Assembly: GCF_001949145.1 (NCBI RefSeq)
Contig: NW_019091472.1
Location: 761,988-825,987, forward strand
Direction: 5' to 3'
Length of the DNA: 64,000 bases
DNA from: Acanthaster planci
Taxonomy: Eukaryota; Echinodermata; Asteroidea; Valvatida; Acanthasteridae
The notes below the pieces were generated by a model. It saw nothing but the letters and a program-made list of their open reading frames with translations. It searched no databases and was not told the DNA's origin. Every line of letters starts with the position of its first letter. Position 1 is the first letter of the stretch. Made by a program: the position numbers and the translations under genes. This document shows positions 19,801-29,755 of the stretch, one piece after another.

Positions 19801-22800
19801 TGCTGTACATTTTCAAAGAATCAGACTTGATCAAAATGGTTGGCAGAGCTGTTTCATGACCATTTTGAAATTTTGCACGAACCGCTTCAGTAAAATTAGT
19901 GATCGTCAGTTTGTTTGAAATGAATGTAATAACCATGCTGCAGCTGTGGAAAGTTTGATGAAATTGATAGCAAGAACATCGTGCAACTGTGTAACAAATA
20001 GTGTATACATAAATACATGTACTACCCATGGCAGAAGTTACATTGTTTCATTACTGCTGCTGCTGGTTTTTGTAAATGCTGCAAATTTCTCATCTCCATG
20101 CCTCCCAAAAGGATTAAAAATGGGATTCATATTAAATTGAGATTTACATGTACTTTGCTTTATTCTCTTGTCAGGTTTATCTGTCATAAAACACAAATAA
20201 CGACCTTTTAAGTATTGTTGGGCCACATTTCTTTCTGCTTCAGCAAAGTGCCAATGCGGTGCTGATGTTCTTAAGGTGTTTCCATTCTGATGTATGTAGA
20301 TGGACGCTTGGATACAATGCTGAGTTCGCCCATGGTAATGGTCCCTGGGCACAGACTGCATCTAACAGAGATATCGCCGCAGGAATGCGCTGATGCTACT
20401 GTGCAGCAAGCGTCGCGCAGTCCAACTCAGCTCTGTCAAGATGACACTGAAGCTGTTGATGTTGTTTTCAATGCCACTGATGATAGCAACTCAATCAGTG
20501 CTACAAAATCTGGCTATATGAATGAAGGAAGCACATGTACCATTTTCTGCCCAAGCAAAGTTGATGAAGTGTCCTTCAAGTTGAATCCCACTCGGGCTAA
20601 AAATCTGCAAACAAATCCAACATCAACTACTTCAGGTGCAAAGCGGAAAGGTTGTGGCACCCCTAAACTTCCTGTGAAACAGTCACTCCAGTACCAAGAC
20701 CACGCAGTCGACGGAAGAAGTTTTTTTGGTTCTCCTAGCTTTGCCCAGTCAGGTTGTACTAGTCGAGCATCATCAGTTTGCAGTGAAGGCTCTCTTTACC
20801 GAGGAGCAAACACCAAGGTTGCATCAGCCGTGAAGAGCCAAGCATTCAATCAAGATTCATTCTCTCTCCTTGGCACACCCTCAAGGCTTGGAAACATTGG
20901 GCAAACTGCTACCAACAGCCCTGCGTGTTTTCAGGTAGGCAGATGGTTGGCCCACACCCCAGGCACCCCTTGCAGCCACTACAAGTAAACTTGACTGCAG
21001 GTATCCTGTCTTCCTTTCCAAGGGTGCCATATGAACAGATTCAGAGCCCGACAGTCTTCTCCAGCCCCAGACTGTTTCCCACTACCATCCAAGCCGTGCA
21101 GTCCCAACAGTCTGTCCCCTCATCAACGCTGTTCTCTCCTCTTAAGCTTGCAGATCACAAATTGGTCAAGGATTGTAGCCATTCAGATGCACTTACAAGT
21201 TTTGATGTCCAAGGAACAGAGCTACAAACATCTCAGAAAACAACGGAAAGAGAAAATGACAAGTCTGTGTTTGACTTTGATAGTCAACAGCTTCCAGGTC
21301 TGAATGTGGCGACAGTCAAAGAGGATTCAGACTGTAGCACTCATCATCGCATGAGTGATTTCACCACATCATCTGCACCCTCAGACGGGGTACAGATGTC
21401 TCCAAATATAGGCTTCAGGAGGTACGCTCCGAAAGTGGCTATAGTCACACCCGGCTCAGCCCCAAACATGCCGGATATATCTGCTCAAGAAGCCCAAAGC
21501 AGCAGGTCTGTGTTGGAATGCAAGAGCACGCTACCAGCTGACATGGGATCCAGGAAGCAACTCGGCACGACACAAAAGGGTACAAATAGATCTCATCATT
21601 TCTTCCCATCGCCAGCAGTCAGGGATTCACTGGGAATTCAGACACTAGCGACATCCTTGACCAGCCCCACGGCTGATGTGCAAGACTCACTGAATGCCGC
21701 CAGACCAGAAATAGCTGATGAAGGGCAGCTGTGCATTAAGACCTCACCATATGTAGGCCCTCGAAGCTGTGGGTCGGCAAGGAGCAAGCCGGAACTGCTG
21801 GAACAGAAGAAGGCAGAGCTGGCCAGACTACGAGCTGAGAAGGCCCAGCTCAAGAAGACACTCAAGACAGAAAATGAATTGGTAAGATCTGATGAACTTC
21901 ATATTCGTACTTTCAAAGTGTACCCGCAGTGTATTTAGGGATACATGTAGCTTTATACTTGAAGATAGTGAATCCTTAACCCTAACCCCCAAAGGATTGC
22001 TGGCCCTAACCTTCCCCACTTTGTGCACAGAGGCTGTTGGATTTTGTTTTTCTGAGGTATGCCAAACCCAATGCAAAAGCCAGCTGTTATGGGCCTACCA
22101 GACCTATCCCCACAGAATTAAACACTTTACTGCTGTTGTATTCTGTGTGGTTGGGGAAGGCCAGGGTTAACACACTGCTTCAGAAGCAGTGAGGGCACAG
22201 CAGTAGTGTTACGCAAGTGTGGTTCAATAACACTTTCTTATTGCTTTACATAAGTGTCTATGTTTGGTGGCACTTGCTTGAAGGTAATATGGACCATTTG
22301 TCATTTGCAATTCTTTTTTTTTGTAAAGCATCAATGGTACTGAAAAGTGCATGCTTAACAACTAAGCTGATGAAGCGTGAGTCGTGTCTGTGAATGCCGA
22401 ATGCTTTAAGAATACCACATTCAGGTTCAAGATTTGAATTGAAACATTACAAAGTCTTTTTGGGAATTGGACGCTCCTGTGACGCAATTTCAAAATTAGT
22501 ATTTGGGTCATGATTCTCATTCAGCCGGTTTGTAATGTACATGATATCATGTACTGACCCAGTCATTCACATGTGGTTAGCTACCATGAACACGTGTCCG
22601 TGAAATCATTCCTTTACAGACTAACTCAATTACAAGAATGGCAAATTTGTAAACTGTCTGAAAATGATTTTTCCCAGAAAAAGTACAGTATACCCAAAAG
22701 GAATAATTTCACAGGGAGTTTAGTGTTCAAGTACGAGTACACGTAAGCTTTTGAACAATAATTGAGTTGATTTCTTTTTGGACAGTTGCAAAAAGCCATC

Positions 22801-24821
22801 ACAAATNNNNNNNNNNNNNNNNNNNNNNNNNNNNNNNNNNNNNNNNNNNNNNNNNNNNNNNNNNNNNNNNNNNNNNNNNNNNNNNNNNNNNNNNNNNNNN
22901 NNNNNNNNNNNNNNNNNNNNNNNNNNNNNNNNNNNNNNNNNNNNNNNNNNNNNNNNNNNNNNNNNNNNNNNNNNNNNNNNNNNNNNNNNNNNNNNNNNNN
23001 NNNNNNNNNNNNNTTTCATTTCTGGGCTACACACAAAGGCCAATCACCATATATACAAGAGCCAGCGTCTGCCTTCTTTCACCGTGTTCGCTCGAGCGTG
23101 GGCCGAGAATAGTAGCTGAAAAGTGGGCGGAGGATCTCAATTTTTACGGTGGCTCTTACTGTTGCGTGGCGTGAAGGGGTTAAATACCAAATTCTTGCCA
23201 ATAAAACAAACAATGCATGTTTGTATGGTGGTCCACATGGTTGAGTTTCAGGAGAGTCGGAGTCCAACTTATGTTTTGTCCTAACTGGTGATTTATTCAA
23301 GATTTAGTCTCAGTCCCATTGATATTACATGTACATGCCATTTTGGGCTTTAATGTTGGCGTATGCATCAGCTGCCTTTAAGCCTCAACTCCTTGGTATG
23401 CTTTGAGAATGCAATTTGTAACTAATGAAATGAAAACTGGAGACATCTGATTCCTTTTTTGTTTCATTTTTTGGCAATTGAAAATGCTCTGAGCAGCAGT
23501 GTATTACTTGCCTGAGCACAAAGAAAAGTTTTGAGATAATATGGAAATCTGACTGACTGGAAGTGAAAGCAACAATGTTAATTTTTATGATTTGATTGAT
23601 CTCTGCAGACTGATCAAGAGTTGGATATTGTGACACGGTTACACACCATCAGGAACAGTCGCCATGGCAACATGCAAGGATTAACCGTATCACCTGTGGT
23701 CACTCAGACTCCCACCGAACGTGACAAAGGTTGCTTATCAATCTTTGACTATTTTATGGTCAAATAGGTTTGGTATTCACTGCCCTTAGAGTGTAGAGGG
23801 AAAGAATTTAGCTCTTAGTTTGCTGAAGATTGTGCAACAAGTTTTTTTGTGTTTATTCTCTTCATGTACATGTAAATCTGTGTGTTGGAAGTAATGGTCA
23901 CTCTTGTGGGCAGTGTCTGGTATTAAAGCAGGGTCGAATCAGTTAAACATTTCGGATCCAAAACATGATTAAGAAAAATTTAAGTGTAAACATCTTATCC
24001 AGTCAATTTTCAGTTCTACATATCATGTGAACATGAACAAACTGGGAAAGTTAGGAACTCTAAGGAGGGGGACATTAAAATACACAGCGAGTGTGAAAAC
24101 ATGTCAAAATTATTGCTGTTGGGTTGAGTCAGGATACAGGAGGAAAATGTGCTATCCATTGGGTATTATTGGAACAAACATTAGGCATTAGGTTGATATC
24201 ACATCACATTTGATAAAGAATTCTGTTCAAATATATCTGTTTTATTCCTAGTTGGTAATCTCAAATCTCTAATCTGATGTTTACTCATTGGACTATGTTT
24301 GATTTGATTTCATCACATTTTGTTCAGGATCTCTTCATCTGCGATGGCACTCCAGTCTGGTCACTGAGGTTCAGTATTTGTCAAGTCCAGGCCATCCTGT
24401 CAGAGTTGCCAGACCAATTCTAGCCAAACAGGTGGTTGCAAAAGTCAGATGAACAAATTATTTACATTGACGTTATTATTACCCCTGCTCATTGGGCTTA
24501 TAAAGAAACATTCCTCTTATGTTGCCGTTATTGGTGTAAATTGCCAACTCAATCACAGGGGACATCTCTGTCCTGGCTACAGTTAGTGAGAGTGTACCTC
24601 AGCGAGCACACACTGACTGCTACCTCATAGATTCAGCCTGGCCCTGTAATTGGCACAGTGACAAATGTACCAGAATTTTGAGCAGGGCAAGCTAGAGTGT
24701 AAACCCCACAGCACTTTGAAGTAATGTTCTTCAGCAACAGTAACCTTGTCATGTTTTGTGTCAGGGTTTTTCCAGAGCAAGACATGTACCTGTCACCAGG
24801 ACAGCCAGCCCAGCGCAATGA
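16720..24821 (+). CDS. IQ-motif, coiled-coil protein with GTSE1-like acidic motif (8 exons)
   Basis: Model: join 16720-16862, 17421-17707, 19105-19386, 20300-20934, 21001-21881, 23609-23729, 24328-24431, 24765-24821, about 836 residues. Seen in order: a Ser-rich N terminus; an acidic motif GDEEDDEVFFG at about 60-70 followed by basic KLRRRTQVF; a Ser-rich region; an IQ-type helix AAKIQTWFRLTRQ at about 181-192 running into a charged helix; several hundred Ser/Thr/Pro-rich residues with SP/TP sites; a coiled coil near the end of exon 5 (KKAELARLRAEKAQLKK); and a basic tail ending TRTASPAQ. The acidic motif resembles the N-terminal domain of GTSE1, a mitotic microtubule-associated protein, but I know of no IQ motif in GTSE1. 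A mitotic or centrosomal cytoskeletal role is an inference. All splice phases close except exon 4 to 5. Confidence 0.7.
17180..17203 (+). CDS. Candidate 24-nt microexon of the GTSE1-like gene
   Basis: A good acceptor (TGTATTTGCAG) is followed by 24 nt and then GTGTGA. Eight codons are added without disturbing phase 2, so inclusion would read EEWRNVGNITSKEN. It may be a cassette exon or chance. Confidence 0.3.
17421..17707 (+). CDS. GTSE1-like gene, exon 2: acidic DDEVFFG motif
   Basis: Acceptor TGATATACAG and donor ATAG|GTACTT. The exon encodes KENEEPINARSGDEEDDEVF and onward: FFGVVTDKEK, KLRRRTQVFVSNFRNLSWG and a Ser-rich stretch. This is the most family-informative part of the protein. Phase is 2 in, 1 out. 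Confidence 0.85.
17760..18041. mobile_element. MITE-like element with imperfect terminal inverted repeats
   Basis: The left end reads GGTCATTTGGGAGACATT. The right end, read on the other strand, is GGTCATTAGGGAGACATT, so 17 of 18 positions match. Inside the left part, GGGAGACATT recurs three more times (17800-17850), with CAGTGTCTCCC as a reverse copy. The length is 282 bp. No clear target-site duplication is visible, so the superfamily is open. Confidence 0.6.
18660..18800. other. GC-rich block with a perfect 9-bp-stem palindrome
   Basis: A GC-rich island inside an AT-rich intron. It contains GTGCGGTTACCTAACCGCAC at 18725-18744. It may be part of an old repeat. A minus-strand open frame runs through it but shows no recognisable domain. 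Confidence 0.4.
19105..19386 (+). CDS. GTSE1-like gene, exon 3: IQ-type helix
   Basis: Acceptor TTTTCTCTCAG, with an alternative CAG three bases later, and donor AGAG|GTAAAG. It encodes a Ser-rich start, then AHRAAAKIQTWFRLTRQ, an IQxxxR calmodulin/light-chain-type helix, and a charged heptad-like helix (REVQRLEEKTDDFIQEI, RREKERI). Phase is 1 in, 1 out. Confidence 0.85.
20300..20934 (+). CDS. GTSE1-like gene, exon 4: Ser/Thr-rich region
   Basis: Acceptor TGTATGTAG and donor TTTTCAG|GTAGGC. 211 codons of low-complexity, Ser/Thr/Pro-rich sequence, including KRKGCGTPKLPVKQSL and FSLLGTPSRLGN. These are short SP/TP contexts of the kind used by proline-directed kinases. It ends in phase 0, which does not match the phase of the next exon if that begins at 21001. 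Confidence 0.75.
21001..21881 (+). CDS. GTSE1-like gene, exon 5: disordered region ending in a coiled coil
   Basis: About 290 codons open to the strong donor GAATTG|GTAAGA. The text is Ser/Thr/Pro-rich (SPTVFSSPRLFPTT and similar) and ends in a clear coiled coil, LLEQKKAELARLRAEKAQLK. The obvious acceptor CTTGACTGCAG at 20990-21000 gives a frame one base out of step with exon 4. An acceptor at GAACAG near 21037 would restore the frame but has a poor pyrimidine tract. Confidence 0.75.
21882..23608 (+). other. GTSE1-like gene, intron 5 with scaffold gap
   Basis: Holds a run of 207 Ns at 22807-23013. Phase 0 on both sides means that no exon is required, but one with a length divisible by three could hide in the gap. 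Confidence 0.7.
22807..23013. other. Assembly gap (207 N)
   Basis: A run of N. Translated reading frames crossing it are meaningless. Confidence 0.99.
23609..23729 (+). CDS. GTSE1-like gene, exon 6
   Basis: Acceptor GATCTCTGCAG and donor AAAG|GTTGCT. It encodes TDQELDIVTRLHTIRNSRHG and then NMQGLTVSPVVTQTPTERDK, continuing the coiled coil for a few turns. Phase is 0 in, 1 out. Confidence 0.75.
24328..24431 (+). CDS. GTSE1-like gene, exon 7
   Basis: Acceptor TTTTGTTCAG and donor AAACAG|GTGGTT. It encodes GSLHLRWHSSLVTEVQYLSS and then PGHPVRVARPILAKQ. Phase is 1 in, 0 out. Read alone in the wrong frame it hits a stop, so the phase match with exon 6 is informative. Confidence 0.7.
24765..24821 (+). 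CDS. GTSE1-like gene, terminal coding exon
   Basis: Acceptor TGTTTTGTGTCAG. In phase 0 it reads GFSRARHVPVTRTASPAQ and then TGA at 24819-24821, a basic C-terminal tail. Another frame is open longer (to about 24951) but does not match the incoming phase. Confidence 0.5.
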   Translation, partial: GFSRARHVPVTRTASPAQ

Positions 24822-26865
24822 ACGCTCAACAGACAAGACAGGCCACACCAACCCTCTGGTTTCGCTCAAACACCCAGAGACAAACTGGAATTTTGAAGGA
24901 GACGTTCAGCTTTGTGTGGAGATTTCAAGCCAAGTCACTTTGGACCATTGAGGCAGTGTGGTATTTCAAAAAATGCAAGATCATTTGAGAACAAAGCATG
25001 TGAGTGGATGGCCACACCCCAAGAGCAGATGTCATACTCGTATGCTTGTTCCTAAATGACCTGGGATACATTTCATGTTGGTGCATGTACTGTTGGAATA
25101 CCAAACTGACTTACTAATGAATATTCAAATATTTATTGTTGAAATTGTTTATGTTGGGGTAAAAATCAATGAAATAATAGGGGACAAATTCCATTGTTCA
25201 GTCACAAAATTGCCTCCTGTAAGAACATTTCAAGGTGTTACAAATACACTAACAAAGCAGTCGATGCATGCGCTCTACAAAAAGACAGAACAATTGCTCT
25301 TGTGATCTCGCTGAGACTTGGGGAACAAATCAGCAATTATGACCAAACTGTTGCACTGCCAGCCTTCTCCTTTAACGAAGCAGCAGACTCCTGTCGTGAA
25401 ACTCAACAGAGTGATCACCACACAAACATGCACGTGTTGTTTCTGCTTTTGTGGGAATTTTGAATAATGGAATATTTGAACGATCAAATATTAGAAAATT
25501 CAATTATTTGAAATGACTCAGTGTTAGGATCTATTGCCCAGATGGCATTGTGTTTGGCAACTCTATGGATGTTAAAGATTTCCTTTCTGCCAGCATTGCC
25601 TCATTGGGCCTGTGAATCAACCTCATTCCCAGACTGCATGCATGCTGAAGGTCTTACGTTCTAGTTTGTAAAGCAGTCCTGATTTCAAGATCCAGGCAAC
25701 TAATGTTACACTAAAATGTATGATGGGAATATACCCATTCCTCTGAACTGTATCATCATGATGAGACACATTTTTCTCTCTGTACATGTCTGTAATTATG
25801 TGTGCCATTTCAAGACTCACTGCTGTAGATGTGGAGCCATTTTGGCACACTACAGTTTTTTGTACGTGTCTATACTTCATTAGAAATATTTTGGTATTCT
25901 GGTAACTTTTGAGGACAAAGTATCAGGAAATTACATTTCTATTTGCTTATGGATATGGAAATTTGCATGAATGCCCAAAAGGTCCCTCATATGCCCTCAG
26001 ATTAACGATGGCAGTACAAGACTGAACATGACGATAAAATGTATCAAAGATGACATTCCACTGCCACATTTGATTCCATGGACTCTGTAACTGGAGTTGT
26101 CTTAGGACAATCCTTTTTTCACTCCTGGCATGAAAAATATCAACTTAATGGATTTCTTCCCACTAAATTTCTGAACCCCCCCAAGGATTTACCACACCGT
26201 GTAGTAAGTAATACACACGACCCTGTACAGCTGACGTGCAGTATGCACTCCACATGTCGGTTTATCACAGGGCATTTTGTGCAGTTTGCTGTTAAACGTT
26301 CAGGCATGATGTAAGTAGAAACAGAAATTACAAGATAGAGTTTTAGCAGCTGCTGTATCTATCTTGATGCATTTAGTTGACATGAATGCAAAAAAAAAAC
26401 AAAACTATCAAATTCCACAGCTTTTGAAGTTGGATATCAAGTAAAGAAAGCATGTAATGAAATTGCAATTGACAACTACAAAGTGTGTGAAGTAGAATCG
26501 TGTTATTGTTATTTAGTGCTCGTGAGCAACAGAATATAGCATCAAAAATCTATGAGATTATAGTAACAATTAAATATGTCAGCACAAAGAAATTGTCATG
26601 AATCCTTCATTATGTTTGTTGTATGACTAGAAGCATTCTCTCCATCCCCTTCCTATGCTAAACATGTTCACCAGTCAACTGAAGCTACTTCAAGTGATTC
26701 ATGAAACACAAGGAATATTATTTAATTCAATNATATGTGCAACCTGCCTTAATGATATGTGCAACCCCGCCTTATTGCCTCTGTGGTAATTTCTTGGTGG
26801 TGGATCGTAATGTAATCATTGTGTCTTTTCATAATCACTCTAAATAGATTGATGTTCTGATCATG

Positions 26866-26965
26866 CCACACTGTGTTTACATGTTTGCTTTCCTTTCATG
26901 CACAGTGGACTTCGGGCCCCCACCAGCTTCATAGGAAAGTGTACATGTATTCTATGAAAACTGAC
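26866..26965. repeat. Degenerate hairpin element, related to 29623-29755
   Basis: Left part CACTGTGTTTACATGTTTGC with TTTCCTTTCATG. The right part, read in reverse, is TACATGTACACTTTCCTATG. Both resemble the arms of the better-preserved hairpin at 29623-29755, so this is probably an older copy of the same element. Confidence 0.45.
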
Positions 26966-27136
26966 GTCACTACATTAGCCTGTTGTGAACTCAATCAGAC
27001 ATCGTTTTGTTGCTACAAACATTGCAAGTTCAAGGCTACATGCTTACCAGCCTGTGTGTATTGAGCACTGCAGCGGAAAAAATATACATTTTTGGCTGAC
27101 TTGTCTCGGAAAAAGGGGTGCTTTACAAGAACGGTA

Positions 27137-27188
27137 TGCTCGATTTTGGCGCCAAAAATGACTGCTCGATTTTGGTGCCAAAAATGAC
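27137..27188. repeat. 26-bp tandem duplication
   Basis: Two adjacent copies of a unit beginning TGCTCGATTTTGG and ending CCAAAAATGAC, differing at one base. Each unit is itself near-palindromic around GGCGCC/GGTGCC. Confidence 0.8.
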
Positions 27189-29622
27189 TGCAGAGTTACT
27201 CTAAAAGCTCACCTGAAAAAAACTTCTCTGCAGCAAAATCGGAGAACTGTTGACTCCAGGTCTTTTATGGTTGTGATGAGCCTGTCTGAACAGCATGGTG
27301 TCTGCAATGACTATTTGGGAAATAGTTTTCCAAGTTGTGAATGGTGTCCAAACTGACTATGCCAAACAAACAGAGAAATGGGTGGGCAGATGGCTGATGT
27401 ACAAAACCGATTCTTTCAAGAGGTACTGACTGATTTTGCTATCACCAGGTTATGCTTTATTCCCCAATCTCATTATGATACAAGTTCACTATATACAGAC
27501 TGAGAACTCAAAGTATAAAGAAAGACTTGTTAACCAATATATGATATGTTATACAGAGCAGGCTTGCTGTTTGCATATATAAAGACAACATGTTTCTGGC
27601 ATATGAAATAACACACTTTCTCAAAACAACAGTCTTTCTGACAGCGCAATGCTGCAAAAATATTGCTGCCATTCAATCAATTTGGGAGTATAACCAGAAA
27701 TCATACAATGGGCAAAACCAAACTGTAGTTTATCCTGACGATAGAAAAATAATGCCAATTTATACCATTCATATTACTGTACTATCACACAAAGGATACA
27801 TGTACAAGCCCACCCTTTTACTGGCTCCGCCCATCCACACACAGCATGCTGCCCTATAAGCACCAATGTCTATGGAACATGTAAGTTGAAGTCCAACTGC
27901 ATGAGGACCTTAGCTATCTTGCTCACACTGCACACGTCAATGTTGTTTACATGTCTACTGTACATCAAAGTTGTACACCGTAGATGCGTGGAAATACATT
28001 CCAACATGAAAACATGCACTCCCCCTCCCCACAAAAAAGAGAAACATCAAAACAACAGAAACAAAACACGAAACAAAACCTTGAGCCAGAAACAATCTCT
28101 AAAGCAAAAACAAAAGAGAAACACAGACAAGAAATCAAGAGAGCACAAAACAAAAACTGAACTAACACAAACTTACAAAAGTAAGGCAAAATAGAATGCT
28201 GTTTAAGGTTTCTATACATTGGTGGGAACGGTATACACATTGGGAAAAAATGATTCACTCACATACTTGTACATTAATATATAATTAGGAAAAATCAAGA
28301 CATTACATGTACATGCAAAGCATGTTTAATTAACTCAATTAACTTTCAATATTTCAATGTTACATATTTTGGCCAATATATCTGACAACTTAAAATGTAA
28401 ATCCAATGACCTGCCCAAATACATTATAAACTCAGATAAGCAATTTAACAATTTCCTAACCCAAAATACATGAAAGATTGCTAGTCAAAGACTGAGTGCA
28501 TTACAAAATTCTAAATGGAATAAGTTCTTGAAGACACACTGATTGTCATCCTGATCATTCCAGATGACATCGGCTACTTCAAACCATGCATGCTCAAAAA
28601 GTTGCAAAGCTATCAACGATCCATGGTGCATATGCCGACCTACAATAATACCCCAATGCTCCTAGATTCTTCAACATTCACTTTAATTTGAAGATGACTC
28701 TGGTAGACTTTGAAGGATTGAGGAAGAAGGCTCTTGGAAGAACAATGAGTGTGTTCTTAGGTTCTTCTTGCATTTCTCTCAGTGGAGAATATTTGAGGGT
28801 TCCAGGATACTCCCCAGAAAGTGTCTAGGCAACTGGGGCTCACGCTCCATAAGTGTAAACTCACAATTATGAGTTTAGTACCCAACAAACAAGCTCTCCC
28901 ACGTAAGTTGGCCTCATATTGATCAAAAACAGCAACAATGCCTACTACTCAGTCTGGACACTTCAGAGCTATGGGTATTTTGGTCTTTGGTTCTTTTGGA
29001 CGGATATGATGGAACTTTGGAACACACTAGCTTCGGGGCACTGAGAAATGAATGGAACAGTAAACAGCAAAAAATTGAAGATTTTTGTACATGTAAAAAA
29101 TGGCATCTAAAATACACCATCCAACCTTTAATCAGTGTTTAATTACTCCCCTTACATGTATGTTTACTTGTGCAAGTGCATTTGACTCAAGTAACTCAAC
29201 TAATGAATCAGTTGGGCAGGTTTTTCGCAGTACAATGCAAAAACATTGTGGATACTGTCTTAACACTGCACAGAAAAGTTGACATTGCTGTGAGCAGGTT
29301 GCTGCAAACTGGCTCAAGTCAATTAAGCTCTTTCAAAGAAAGGCCAAAAATGCAGGTTTGGACGTCCATTGCTTTTGACAATTCAAATTAATTTTCAAAT
29401 GTTGCATCTCTTCAACTTTCTCATTCTGAGCATATTACAGATAGTCCTCAAACAATAAAATTTAAAACAAACCAAACGAATAACGTTGTGCTGAAAGTTA
29501 ACTCTGAAAAAAAACAAACAAACCCAAATGCAGACCTTTACACGGCCTGGACCGGCTGCACAGCAAAATACTGTACACATTGCTCTGGAAAGACATAATT
29601 GAAAAAGGTATCTCATTGCAGG

Positions 29623-29755
29623 AATAGACCTATACCACACACCTTGTTTACATGTGTGCTTTCCTATGGCAACGAGGTGCGACGTAATCCATCAGCACCC
29701 ATAGGAAACTACACATGTAAACAATGTGTGATGTCATTATGCTTCAGGTCTATGG
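29623..29755. mobile_element. Hairpin (foldback/MITE-like) element
   Basis: Arms 29644-29669 and 29699-29724 are near-perfect reverse complements (TTGTTTACATGTGTGCTTTC against CCATAGGAAACTACACATGT). Weaker pairing extends outward to ATAGACC and GGTCTAT. The loop is about 29 nt. No clear target duplication is visible. Confidence 0.6.

Noticed and set aside
21031-21303. 90-codon frame inside exon 5 as the alternative reading after exon 4
   Set aside because: It matches the phase of exon 4 but ends at a stop without a good donor, while the other frame is open for about 290 codons and ends in a coiled coil at a strong donor.
22720-23174. Open reading frames of 107-135 codons around 22807-23013
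   Set aside because: They cross an N gap and have no meaningful sequence.
24724-24951. Longer alternative C terminus of the GTSE1-like gene
   Set aside because: The incoming phase 0 from exon 7 does not match this frame. It would need another exon structure.
27965-28258. Lys/Thr-rich and Phe/Cys-rich open frames near 28020-28195
   Set aside because: Translation of an A/C-rich low-complexity tract. Not protein-like.
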